From Actinomycetes bacterium (lineage in GTDB: Bacteria > Actinomycetota > Acidimicrobiia > Acidimicrobiales > RAAP-2): a stretch of DNA of 64,000 nucleotides. Shown in pieces: positions 44,320 to 52,162 of this stretch (position 1 is its first letter; each line of letters begins with the position of its first letter). The notes under the pieces were generated by a model. That model was not told the origin of the DNA. It was given only the letters and a program-made list of their open reading frames with translations, and did no database searches. The translations under genes and the position numbers were made by a program. The stretch covers positions 51,001 to 115,000 of the forward strand of contig JAJZUS010000003.1 in the NCBI GenBank assembly GCA_021848365.1, written 5' to 3'.

Positions 44320-45213
44320 GTGAAGCTCGTCTTCCTGGGGACGCCCGAGGCGGCGGTCCCCACGTTGCGCGCGCTCGTCGCGGCCGGTCACGACGTGCTC
44401 GCGGTGGTGACCCGCCCGGACCGTCGTCGCGGACGGGGTGGGGCGCTCTCGCCGAGCCCCGTCGCGATCGCGGCCCGAGAGCTCGGGGTACCCGTCCACC
44501 ACCGCGTGAGTGAGGTGGTGGACCTCGGCGCCGAGTGGGGCGTCGTGGTCGCGTACGGGGCCATCGTCCCGGCCGCGGTGCTCGAGCGACTTCCCATGCT
44601 CAACGTCCACTTCTCGCTGTTGCCTCGTTGGCGAGGCGCCGCACCCGTCGAGCGGGCCATCCTCGCCGGGGACGAGGAGACCGGGGTGTCGATCATGTCG
44701 CTCGAGCCGACCCTTGACACCGGACCCGTCCACGCCAGGGCCCGGACGCCGGTGGCCGGAAAGACCACGGGCGAGCTGACCGCGGAGCTCGCCACGCGAG
44801 GGGCCGAGCTGATCGTCGAGGTCCTCGCGGACCCGCGACGACTGAGTGAGCCGGTCGCCCAAGTGGGTGAGGCTACCTACGCCGAGAAGGTGCAACCCGA
44901 CGAGCTGCGCGTGCGCGTCGAGGACGGGGTGGCCCGGGCCGGTCGGCGCGTCTTGTTGGAGCGAGCCTTCATCACCCTCGGCGGGACTCGACTGAGGGTC
45001 GTGCGCGCGGCGGCCAGCCCCGCGTCGGTCCCCGCGGGGCGCCTCGAGGCACCCGACGGCCACCCGACCCTCGGATTCCCCGACGGCGCCCTGCGTCTCG
45101 AGGAGGTCCGACCCGACGGTGGGCGCACGATGTCGGGCGACGCCTGGTGGCGGGGCTGGCGCGCCGGGAGCTGCGCCTGGGGGAGTGTCGACCTCTCTAA
45201 TCTGGAGCCGTGA
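44320..45213 (+). CDS. fmt: Methionyl-tRNA formyltransferase
   Basis: A 297-residue enzyme formylating initiator tRNA. The N-terminal formyltransferase domain has VFLGTPEAAVPTLRALV, NVHFSLLPRWRGAAPVERAI (catalytic Asn/His with the SLLP motif) and the GVSIMSLEPTLDTGPV segment with the catalytic Asp. A shorter C-terminal OB-like domain starts near residue 190. It ends in a GTGA overlap with rpe. The rsmB/sun gene often found after fmt is absent. Confidence 0.95.
   Translation: MKLVFLGTPEAAVPTLRALVAAGHDVLAVVTRPDRRRGRGGALSPSPVAIAARELGVPVHHRVSEVVDLGAEWGVVVAYGAIVPAAVLERLPMLNVHFSLLPRWRGAAPVERAILAGDEETGVSIMSLEPTLDTGPVHARARTPVAGKTTGELTAELATRGAELIVEVLADPRRLSEPVAQVGEATYAEKVQPDELRVRVEDGVARAGRRVLLERAFITLGGTRLRVVRAAASPASVPAGRLEAPDGHPTLGFPDGALRLEEVRPDGGRTMSGDAWWRGWRAGSCAWGSVDLSNLEP
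45198..45203 (+). promoter_or_regulatory. -10 hexamer of internal leaderless promoter for rpe-rib
   Basis: TAATCT within the end of fmt, 6-base spacer, then the GTG at 45210. It would allow rpe and the rib genes to be expressed apart from def-fmt. Confidence 0.55.
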
Positions 45214-45893
45214 GCATCGACGCCGGACCGCCGGGGCAGTTGCGCATCGCCCCGTCGATCCTCTCGGCGGACTTCGGCAATCTGGCGGCGGCGGTGCGAG
45301 GTGTCGACGCCGAGACGGACTGGCTCCACGTCGACGTGATGGACGGACACTTCGTGCCGAACGTGACGATCGGACCACCGGTGGTGGCCTCGCTGCGGCG
45401 ATACAGCCAACGATTCTTCGACTGCCACCTGATGATGGACAACCCCGGGCGCTACTTCGAGTCGTTCGCACGCTCCGGGGCCGACGGCTGCACGATCCAC
45501 GTCGAGATCGGCGACACCGTCGCCCTGATCCGCGAGGCCCGAGCCCAGGGGTTGCGGGTCGGCGTCGCGGCCAACCCCGACACGCCACTCGACGCGGTGG
45601 CCCCGTTCCTCGGAGAGATCGACCTCCTGTTGCTCATGACCGTGTTCCCCGGCTTCGGTGGGCAGTCCTTCATGGCGGACGTCCTCGAGAAGGTGCGGGC
45701 GGCCCGGGCGATCGTGGACGCCGAGGGGCTGGAGTGCGACATCGAGGTTGACGGCGGCATCGATCCGACCACCGCGCCACTGGCGGTGCAGGCCGGCGCC
45801 AACGTGTTGGTCGCCGGCTCGGCCATCTTCGCCCGCCCGGACGCCCTCGCGGCCGCGCGAGCGCTGCGCGCGGCGGCGAGCGTCGCCCCATGA
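45210..45893 (+). CDS. rpe: Ribulose-phosphate 3-epimerase
   Basis: A 227-residue TIM barrel interconverting ribulose 5-phosphate and xylulose 5-phosphate. IAPSILSADFGNL, HVDVMDGHFVPNVTIGP (metal and catalytic residues), MTVFPGFGGQSFM and EVDGGIDPTTAPLAVQAGA are diagnostic. It links pentose metabolism to ribD, which needs ribulose 5-phosphate-derived precursors. Confidence 0.97.
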   Translation: MSIDAGPPGQLRIAPSILSADFGNLAAAVRGVDAETDWLHVDVMDGHFVPNVTIGPPVVASLRRYSQRFFDCHLMMDNPGRYFESFARSGADGCTIHVEIGDTVALIREARAQGLRVGVAANPDTPLDAVAPFLGEIDLLLLMTVFPGFGGQSFMADVLEKVRAARAIVDAEGLECDIEVDGGIDPTTAPLAVQAGANVLVAGSAIFARPDALAAARALRAAASVAP

Positions 45894-46873
45894 CGGAGTG
45901 GGCGGGGGCTATGCGCCTCGCTCTCGACGCTGCCCAACACGCGCGGCGCGACGCCCCGCCGAACCCGTGGGTCGGGGCTGTCGTGTTCGACGCCGCCGGG
46001 GATGTCGCGGGCGTGGGGGCGACTCGTCCGCCCGGTGGCGATCACGCGGAGGTCGTCGCCCTCGCCGCGGCGGGCGAGCGGGCTCGGGGAGGGACGATCG
46101 TGGTCACCCTCGAGCCGTGCGACCACGTCGGGCGTACCGGACCGTGCACCGAAGCGATCGTGGCGGCGGGACTCCGTCGCGTGGTCGTCGGGTTGGAGGA
46201 CCCCGATCCGCGGGTCGCGGGGCGCGGCCTCGCTCGACTCCGGTCCGCCGGTCTCGACGTGATCGAGGGCGTCGAGGCCGACGCCGTCGCCGATCAGCTC
46301 GCGCCCTACCTCGTGCACCGCCGAACGGGCCGTCCCTACGTTGTGGCGAAGGTTGCGGCCACCCTCGACGGGGTGGTGGCGATGGCCGACGGGACCAGCC
46401 AGTGGATCACCGGCGCGGCGGCGCGAGCCGACGCGCACGAGCTGCGGGCCGACTCCCAGGCCATTCTCGTGGGCGCCGGCACCGTGCGGGCCGACGATCC
46501 GGCCCTCACCGCGCGACTCCCCGGTGGGGTTCGCGAGCCGCTACGGGTCGTCCTGGGCCGCGCTCCGGCCGAGGCGCGGGTGCGCCCGTGCCTCGAGATG
46601 TCGGGTCCGCTCGAGCCGATCCTGGAGGAGCTCGGGCGTCGTGGGATCGTCCAACTGCTCGTGGAGGGGGGTCCGCGCACCGTGAGCCAGTTCGTGGCGG
46701 CCGGACTGGTCGATCGGTTCGTGTGGTACGTCGCGCCGGCGTGGGCCGGCGGGGCGGGGACGCGGCCGGCCCTCGACGGGCTGTCGACCCCGACGATCGG
46801 TGACCTCCCCCGGGGTCGGATCGTGGGGGTGCGCTCCGTCGGCGAAGATATACGCATCGACGTGGAGGTCTGA
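45890..46873 (+). CDS. ribD: Bifunctional riboflavin deaminase/reductase
   Basis: A 327-residue two-domain enzyme. The N-terminal zinc deaminase has the HAEVVAL and EPCDHVGRTGPC motifs with NPWVGAVV. The C-terminal reductase from about residue 145 contains PYVVAKVAATLDG, GAGTVRADDPALTARL and LLVEGGPRTVSQFV. The reductase domain is shorter than usual between the GAGT and VEGG motifs. It is followed directly by ribBA (TGATG); riboflavin synthase is missing from the usual place between them. Confidence 0.95.
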   Translation: MTEWAGAMRLALDAAQHARRDAPPNPWVGAVVFDAAGDVAGVGATRPPGGDHAEVVALAAAGERARGGTIVVTLEPCDHVGRTGPCTEAIVAAGLRRVVVGLEDPDPRVAGRGLARLRSAGLDVIEGVEADAVADQLAPYLVHRRTGRPYVVAKVAATLDGVVAMADGTSQWITGAAARADAHELRADSQAILVGAGTVRADDPALTARLPGGVREPLRVVLGRAPAEARVRPCLEMSGPLEPILEELGRRGIVQLLVEGGPRTVSQFVAAGLVDRFVWYVAPAWAGGAGTRPALDGLSTPTIGDLPRGRIVGVRSVGEDIRIDVEV

Positions 46874-48093
46874 TGGCGCTGTCAACTATTGAGGAGGCGG
46901 TCGCCGCCCTGCGAGCGGGCGGCATGGTCGTCGTCGTGGACGACGAGGATCGCGAGAACGAGGGCGACCTCGTGATGGCCGCCGAGGACGCCACGCCCGA
47001 AGCTATGGCCTTCTACCTGGAGTACACCTCGGGCGTGATCTGCGTCCCCCTGGAGCCGGCGCGGGCCGACGAGCTCGACCTGCCGCTCATGGTGGTGGCC
47101 AATACCGAGGCCCAGCGAACCGCCTTCACGGTGAGCGTCGACTACCGCCACGGGACGACCACCGGGATCTCGGCCGGGGATCGCGCGGCGACCATTCGAT
47201 CGCTGATCGATCCGGCGACGCGGGCGACCGACCTCAATCGTCCGGGCCACATCTTCCCCCTGCGCTACCGACCCGGCGGCGTCCTCAAGCGAGCCGGGCA
47301 CACCGAGGCGACGGTGGACCTCTGTCGCCTGGCGGGCAAGGCCCCCTCGGGCGTCCTGTGCGAGATCGTGAGCGCGGACAAGGCCGAGATGGCCCGGTTG
47401 CCCGAGCTCGAGCGGTTCGCGGCGGATCACGGTCTGCCGATCATCACCATCGCGGACCTCATCCGTTACCGGCGCCAGCACGAGAAGCTCGTCCGGCGCG
47501 TCGCCGAGGCGACCCTGCCAACGGAGTTCGGGACCTTCCAGGCCATCGTCTTCGAGTCGATGCTCGACGGCGAGCAGCACCTCGCGCTCGTCTGCGGCGA
47601 CGTCGCCGGAGCCCGCGACATCCTCGTGCGCGTGCACTCGGAGTGCTTGACCGGCGACGTCCTCGGATCGCTGCGCTGCGACTGCGGGCCCCAGCTCCAG
47701 ACGGCGATGGCGGCGATCGCCGCCGAAGGAGTGGGAGTGATCGTCTACCTGCGGGGCCACGAGGGACGGGGAATCGGACTCGGCCACAAGATCCGGGCCT
47801 ACGCGCTGCAGGAGGCCGGCCGCGACACGGTCGACGCCAACCTGGAGCTGGGGTTGCCGGTCGACTCTCGCGAGTACGGGATCGGTGCCCAGATCCTGGT
47901 CGACTTGGGAGTGACGTCGATGCGACTGATGACGAACAACCCGACGAAGTACGGCGGACTCGAGGGTTTCGGGCTCGACATCACGGGTCGGGTGCCCATC
48001 GAGAGCCGTCCGACGCCGTACAACGTCGACTACCTGCGCACCAAGCGTGAACGCATGGGACACCTGCTAGGAGGACTCGATGACCTCGACTGA
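46873..48093 (+). CDS. ribBA: Bifunctional DHBP synthase / GTP cyclohydrolase II
   Basis: A 406-residue fusion. The N-terminal 3,4-dihydroxy-2-butanone 4-phosphate synthase carries DDEDRENEGDLVMAAE (metal and catalytic acids) and the HIFPLRYRPGGVLKRAGHTE region. The C-terminal GTP cyclohydrolase II has the zinc cysteines in SECLTGDVLGSLRCDCG and RGHEGRGIGLGHKIRAYALQ. Overlaps ribH by 14 bases. Confidence 0.97.
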   Translation: MALSTIEEAVAALRAGGMVVVVDDEDRENEGDLVMAAEDATPEAMAFYLEYTSGVICVPLEPARADELDLPLMVVANTEAQRTAFTVSVDYRHGTTTGISAGDRAATIRSLIDPATRATDLNRPGHIFPLRYRPGGVLKRAGHTEATVDLCRLAGKAPSGVLCEIVSADKAEMARLPELERFAADHGLPIITIADLIRYRRQHEKLVRRVAEATLPTEFGTFQAIVFESMLDGEQHLALVCGDVAGARDILVRVHSECLTGDVLGSLRCDCGPQLQTAMAAIAAEGVGVIVYLRGHEGRGIGLGHKIRAYALQEAGRDTVDANLELGLPVDSREYGIGAQILVDLGVTSMRLMTNNPTKYGGLEGFGLDITGRVPIESRPTPYNVDYLRTKRERMGHLLGGLDDLD

Positions 48094-48604
48094 CGAGACC
48101 CGGCTCGACCCCACCGACCTCGTCCGCCTCGGGGGCCGAGCGGGACGTCACTTGCCGGGTCGGACGGAGGGGCGGGGTCGACGGATTGCGATCGTGGCCG
48201 CCCGGTTCAACGGCGGCATCACGGCGCGGTTGCTCGATGGGGTGTTCGACGCCCTGGAGGAGTCGGGCGTCGCCCGGGCCGACGTCACGCTCGCCTGGGT
48301 CCCGGGGGCGTTCGAGATCCCCCTGGCCGCCCAGGTGTTCGCCGGCGCCGGCGCCGACGCCGTGGTCGCGCTCGGGGCGGTGATCCGCGGGGAGACCGGG
48401 CACTACGACTTCGTGGCGGGGGAGTGCGCGCGCGGAATCCAGGACGTCCAGCTCCGCACCGGGGTGCCGGTGGTCTTCGGCGTCCTCACCACCGACACCG
48501 TGGAGCAGGCGCTCGAGCGATCCCTCCCGGACGAGTCGAACAAGGGTCGGGAGGCGGCGCTGACGGCGCTCGAGATGGTCGGGCTGATCCGCGAGGTTCG
48601 CTGA
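48080..48604 (+). CDS. ribH: 6,7-Dimethyl-8-ribityllumazine synthase
   Basis: A 174-residue capsid-forming enzyme joining the RibA/RibD and RibB products. RIAIVAARFNGGITARLLDG, VPGAFEIPLAAQV, ALGAVIRGETGHYDFVA (catalytic His) and FGVLTTDTVEQALER are typical. An N-terminal extension of about 35 polar residues precedes the fold. It ends 3 bases before the convergent DUF1844 gene. Confidence 0.96.
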   Translation: MTSTDETRLDPTDLVRLGGRAGRHLPGRTEGRGRRIAIVAARFNGGITARLLDGVFDALEESGVARADVTLAWVPGAFEIPLAAQVFAGAGADAVVALGAVIRGETGHYDFVAGECARGIQDVQLRTGVPVVFGVLTTDTVEQALERSLPDESNKGREAALTALEMVGLIREVR

Positions 48605-48607
48605 GAC

Positions 48608-48886
48608 TCAGTCAGTCGGATGGCTGACGTGGACGAAGACGCGTTGGGCCTCGGCGAGAGCCTGTCGATAGAGGGCGAGGTGCTCTCCTAGGCGATCGTC
48701 GCCAGCGGCGATGACCGCGCCGGCGGCGTCGATGGCGAGGCGGGCCGACGATAGATCGGGCGGCTCGGTCGCCAGGTGGGCCGCCGCCACGCGCAAGAGT
48801 TGGAGGATGTCGGCAGCGAGGAGTTCCGCGACGGGGGTCTCCCGCAGGGCAGTCCACTCCTCGTCGGGGTGCGGGGCGGAGTCCAC
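48608..48886 (-). CDS. DUF1844-type protein (92 aa)
   Basis: An all-helical small protein with an acidic start (DEEWTALRETPVAELLAADIL) and the family-like HLATEPPDLSSARLAIDAAGAVI. In other actinobacteria a DUF1844 gene lies directly upstream of infC in the same direction; here it sits in the same place but points away. GTG start at 48886 with a TAGCGT box 6 bases upstream. Function unknown. Confidence 0.83.
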   Translation of the reverse strand: MDSAPHPDEEWTALRETPVAELLAADILQLLRVAAAHLATEPPDLSSARLAIDAAGAVIAAGDDRLGEHLALYRQALAEAQRVFVHVSHPTD

Positions 48887-48892
48887 GGCCTC

Positions 48893-48898
48893 ACGCTA
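48893..48898 (-). promoter_or_regulatory. -10 hexamer of leaderless promoter for the DUF1844 gene
   Basis: TAGCGT on the minus strand, 6 bases before the GTG at 48886. Confidence 0.6.
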
Positions 48899-48919
48899 GC
48901 CACCGCGGGCGACGTCGTC

Positions 48920-48928
48920 TGCTAGGCT
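48920..48928 (+). promoter_or_regulatory. Extended -10 promoter for infC-rpmI-rplT
   Basis: TGCTAGGCT, an extended -10 element. It predicts a start near 48935 and a leader of about 120 bases before infC. Confidence 0.55.
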
Positions 48929-48942
48929 GTCATGACATTCCA

Positions 48943-49014
48943 GCAAGCGGGGCTGCGACGTCGGCTCCCACCTGTCGATGTGAAGTCGCCGGGTCCCGAG
49001 TCCACCTCGCTTGC
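48943..49014 (+). promoter_or_regulatory. Structured 5' leader of infC-rpmI-rplT (L20-leader-like)
   Basis: GCAAGCGGGG (48943-48952) pairs with CCTCGCTTGC (49005-49014) as a 10-bp helix with one G-U pair, enclosing a smaller GCGAC/GTCGC helix. Leaders upstream of infC-rpmI-rplT in many bacteria bind ribosomal protein L20 to regulate the operon; this may be the local version, though I cannot match a known class. Confidence 0.45.
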
Positions 49015-49055
49015 GGGGCGGCGCGAGCGCGCCGCGGAGAGCAAGGAGTTGGGTT

Positions 49056-49679
49056 ATCGCCACAGTGCCTGGAGACCACCGCGTTAACGAGCGCATCCGA
49101 GTGGACACCGTTCGCCTCATCGACAATGAGGGCGCCCAGCGTGGCGTGGTGTCGACTCGCGAGGCGCTCGCCCTGGCGCGGAGCATGGACCTCGACCTCG
49201 TCGAGATCGCCCCGACGGCTGCTCCGCCCGTGTGCCGGATCATGGACTACGGGAAGTTCAAGTTCGACGAGGCGCAGAAGGCGAAGGAGTCGCGCCGCAA
49301 GGCGACGAACGTGGGGATCAAGGAGATGAAGTACCGGCCCAAGATCGGCGCCGGTGACTTTGACACCAAGACCCGCATGGTCGAGAAGTTCCTGAGCGAC
49401 GGTCACAAGGTGAAGATCACCATCATGTTCCGCGGACGCGAGTCGGCTCACCCCGAGTTGGGGCGCAAGATTCTGGACCGGATCGTCGAGAAGCTCGGTG
49501 ATCTGGCCCGGGTTGAGACGGCGGCCAAGCTCGACGGGCGCAACATGACGATGGTTCTCGGCCCCGAGCGCAAGGCCCGGGCGAAGAGCGAGACGACGAC
49601 GGTGACGGACGAGACGACGACCCCCGAGACGACCGCCCCCGAGGCGGCCACCCCCGAGACGACGACACAGGAGAGCTGA
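49056..49679 (+). CDS. infC: Translation initiation factor IF-3, apparent ATC start
   Basis: A 207-residue IF-3. The N-domain begins DHRVNERIRVDTVRLIDNEG, and the linker and C-domain contain PVCRIMDYGKFKFDEAQKAKESRR and KVKITIMFRGRE. AAGGAG at 49043-49048 is 7 bases before ATC at 49056, the best placed start; AUU/AUC starts are known for infC because IF-3 controls its own translation by rejecting them. A GTG at 49065 is the nearest ordinary start. The last 30 residues are a Thr/Glu/Pro repeat-like tail (ETTTPETTAPEAATPETTT). Confidence 0.95.
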   Translation: MATVPGDHRVNERIRVDTVRLIDNEGAQRGVVSTREALALARSMDLDLVEIAPTAAPPVCRIMDYGKFKFDEAQKAKESRRKATNVGIKEMKYRPKIGAGDFDTKTRMVEKFLSDGHKVKITIMFRGRESAHPELGRKILDRIVEKLGDLARVETAAKLDGRNMTMVLGPERKARAKSETTTVTDETTTPETTAPEAATPETTTQES

Positions 49680-49680
49680 G

Positions 49681-49875
49681 ATGCCGAAGATGAAGACCGA
49701 CAGCGGTGCGAAGAAGCGCGTGAAGATCACGGGCACCGGGCGGCTGCGCCGTCGTAAGGCCTTTCGCGGCCACTTGATGGAGGCGAAGACGTCCGAGCGG
49801 GCCCGTCGCCTCGGGCGCGAGGCGGACTTCGCCCCGGGCGTGGAGAAGCGCGTCAAGCGGATGCTGGGACTCTAG
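49681..49875 (+). CDS. rpmI: Ribosomal protein L35 (bL35)
   Basis: A 64-residue basic protein, standard length. MPKMKTDSGAKKRVKITGTG and the RRRKAFRGHLMEAKT core are typical. One base separates it from the infC stop. Confidence 0.97.
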   Translation: MPKMKTDSGAKKRVKITGTGRLRRRKAFRGHLMEAKTSERARRLGREADFAPGVEKRVKRMLGL

Positions 49876-49896
49876 GGATCGGGTGAGGAGAACGAC

Positions 49897-50256
49897 ATGG
49901 CACGAGTGAAGCGTGGCGTCAACGCCAAGAAGCACCACAAGGCAATCCTGGAGGCCGCCAAGGGCTACTACGGCGACCGCAGCCGTACCTTCCGCGCGGC
50001 GAATCAGGCGGTCCAGCACTCCGGCGTGTACGCGTTCCGCGACCGCCGCGCACGCAAGGGCGAGTTCCGCAAGCTCTGGATCCAGCGCATCAACGCGGCG
50101 ACCCGAGTCCACGGAGTGAGCTACAGCAGGTTCATCGCGGGCCTCAACGCCGCCGGCATCGAGGTCGATCGTCGAGTGCTGGCCGAACTGGCCGTCAGCG
50201 ACCCCGCCGCGTTCGGCGCCCTGGTGGCCCAGGCGTCCGCCGCGCTGGCCAAGTAG
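49897..50256 (+). CDS. rplT: Ribosomal protein L20 (bL20)
   Basis: A 119-residue 23S rRNA-binding assembly protein. [37 protein letters not shown] and [20 protein letters not shown] are diagnostic. It may bind the leader at 48943 to control its own operon. Confidence 0.97.
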   Translation: MARVKRGVNAKKHHKAILEAAKGYYGDRSRTFRAANQAVQHSGVYAFRDRRARKGEFRKLWIQRINAATRVHGVSYSRFIAGLNAAGIEVDRRVLAELAVSDPAAFGALVAQASAALAK

Positions 50257-50261
50257 GCACC

Positions 50262-51095
50262 CTGATCGAGCCGCTCGGCGCCTCCCATCAACGGGTCCGG
50301 CGACTGCGCCGGCTGGTCGCGAAGCGGACGCTGCGCTGGAGTGAGGGCGTGTGCGTCGCCGAAGGGCCGGACCTCGTGTCGTCGGCCCTCGACGCGGGGC
50401 GCGAGATCGAGGCGGTCTTCGTGGATCGCGACGCGGCGACCTCGTTCGAGGTCGCCGATCTCCTGCGGCGCGCCGAGGCTTCCGGCGTGCGGGTCTTCGG
50501 GCTGGACGCGGCGACCCTCACCCGGGTCGCCGACGCCCAGACCCCGCAACCGGTCCTCGCCGCGGTGCGCTTCGCGCCGCCGCGACTCTCGGACGTCGAC
50601 TGGACGGGACTCGTCCTCGTCCTGCACGACGTGCGCGATCCGGGGAACGCCGGGACGGTCATCCGCTCCGCCGAGGCGGCCGGCGCGCGAGCGGTGGTGG
50701 TCACGGGCCAGAGCGTCGACCCCTACAACCCCAAGTCGCTGCGCGCCTCGGCCGGCGCCACGTTCCGTCTGCCCGTCGCGGTGGGAGGCATCGGAGAGAC
50801 CCTGGCGGCGGCTCGCGCCGCGGGGTCACGCTCCTGGGCGACCGTCGTGCGGGGCGGCCACGATCCCCTCGCGACGGATCTGCGCGGCCCCCACGTGATC
50901 GTCATCGGCAACGAGGCGGCGGGTCTCGACGCGGCGACGGTGGAACGCTGCGACGGGAGCCTCACCTTGCCGATGGCCCCGGCGACGGAGTCGCTCAACG
51001 CGGGAGTGGCGGCGTCACTCGTCGCCTTCGTCGCGTTCTGGCAGGCCACCGGGCGAATTGCGGTGCCCGGCTCGCGTAGCCTGGAGACACCATGA
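50262..51095 (+). CDS. TrmH/SpoU-family 23S rRNA methyltransferase (start uncertain)
   Basis: A SPOUT methyltransferase. The N-terminal substrate-binding domain should begin with the segment SHQRVRRLRRLVAKRTLRW, which lies upstream of the first ordinary start codon (GTG 50349). The frame from CTG 50262 is open and contains it, giving 277 residues; from GTG there would be 248. The C-terminal knot is complete: LVLHDVRDPGNAGTVIRSAE, VIGNEAAGLD and LPMAPATESLNAGVAASL. It probably 2'-O-methylates 23S rRNA; the exact site is unknown. The stop overlaps pheS (ATGA). Confidence 0.88.
   Translation: MIEPLGASHQRVRRLRRLVAKRTLRWSEGVCVAEGPDLVSSALDAGREIEAVFVDRDAATSFEVADLLRRAEASGVRVFGLDAATLTRVADAQTPQPVLAAVRFAPPRLSDVDWTGLVLVLHDVRDPGNAGTVIRSAEAAGARAVVVTGQSVDPYNPKSLRASAGATFRLPVAVGGIGETLAAARAAGSRSWATVVRGGHDPLATDLRGPHVIVIGNEAAGLDAATVERCDGSLTLPMAPATESLNAGVAASLVAFVAFWQATGRIAVPGSRSLETP
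51077..51082 (+). promoter_or_regulatory. Possible -10 hexamer for pheS-pheT
   Basis: TAGCCT 9 bases before the ATG at 51092, inside the end of the methyltransferase gene. The spacing would give a leader of about 2-3 bases. Confidence 0.4.
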
Positions 51096-52162
51096 CGGGA
51101 CCCCTCGAGAACCTCGACGCCGTGGTGAACGGGCTGCTCGGTGAGGTCGACACGATCGCCTCGATTGAGGAGCTCGACGCTCGCGAGCCCGCGCTCGCGG
51201 GCCGACGCTCACCGCTCGCCGCCCTGCAGAAGTCTCTCGGGGGACTCGACCCCGACGCCCGACGAGATGCGGGCGCACGTCTTCAGGCGGCCCGGGCGCG
51301 CGTGGAGGCGGCGATCGGGGATTGCCGTCGCCGCCTCGCCGCCGCGGAGCGGGACCGTCTCCTCGAGGCCGATCGTCTCGATCTCGGGGACGTAGTGACG
51401 TCGACGGTGCCCGACACGCTGCGCGCCGGACATCCGGGCCTCGTGGCCCGAACCCAGGCCGAGCTGGAGGACGTCTTCGTCGCCATGGGATTTCGGGTCG
51501 CCGAGGGGCCGGAGGTCGAGTCGGACTGGTACAACTTCGAGGCCCTCAACATCCCCCCGGCTCACCCGGCGCGGGGCATGTGGGACACCTTCTACGTCGA
51601 CCTCGGTGAGCCGGAGACCGTCGTGCTGCGCACCCACACCTCTCCGACCCAGGTCCACCTCATGGAGACGGCCGTTCGCGACGGGAGCCTGCCGATCCAC
51701 TCGGTGATGCCCGGCCGCTGCTACCGCCGTGACACGCCCGACGCCCGACACCTCGCCGCCTTCCACCAGGTCGAGGGCCTCGTCGTCGATCGGGGGATCA
51801 CGTTCGCGGACCTCGCGGGCGTGATCGAGACCTTCACCCGCGCCTACTTCGGGACCGACGTGGAGACGCGTCTGCGTCCGTCGTACTTCCCCTTCACGGA
51901 GCCGTCCGCCGAGTTCGAGATCACGTGTCAGATCTGCCACGGGACGGGATGTCGGACCTGCTCCCACACTGGCTGGATCGAGCTCGGCGGGTGCGGGATG
52001 CTGGATCCCGCGGTGCTCGAGGCGGTGGGGATCGATCCCGACGAGTGGAGCGGCTTCGCCTTCGGGTTCGGAATCGACCGCTGCGCTCAGATGCGCCACG
52101 AGATCGCCGACATGCGCGCCCTCACGGAGAACGACGCCCGCTTCCTGGAGCAGTTCTCGTGA
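51092..52162 (+). CDS. pheS: Phenylalanyl-tRNA synthetase alpha chain
   Basis: A 356-residue class II synthetase catalytic subunit. An N-terminal coiled coil (about residues 1-90) is followed by motif 2 GRCYRRDTPDARHLAAFHQVEG, HTSPTQVHLM and the C-terminal motif 3 FGFGIDRCAQMRHEI. No T-box precedes it. GTGA overlap with pheT. Confidence 0.97.
   Translation: MTGPLENLDAVVNGLLGEVDTIASIEELDAREPALAGRRSPLAALQKSLGGLDPDARRDAGARLQAARARVEAAIGDCRRRLAAAERDRLLEADRLDLGDVVTSTVPDTLRAGHPGLVARTQAELEDVFVAMGFRVAEGPEVESDWYNFEALNIPPAHPARGMWDTFYVDLGEPETVVLRTHTSPTQVHLMETAVRDGSLPIHSVMPGRCYRRDTPDARHLAAFHQVEGLVVDRGITFADLAGVIETFTRAYFGTDVETRLRPSYFPFTEPSAEFEITCQICHGTGCRTCSHTGWIELGGCGMLDPAVLEAVGIDPDEWSGFAFGFGIDRCAQMRHEIADMRALTENDARFLEQFS

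Noticed and set aside
49600..49676. Short tandem GAGACGACG-type repeats as a possible CRISPR or VNTR
   Set aside because: They encode the Thr/Glu/Pro tail of IF-3 in frame, are imperfect and have no spacers. No CRISPR array was seen anywhere.
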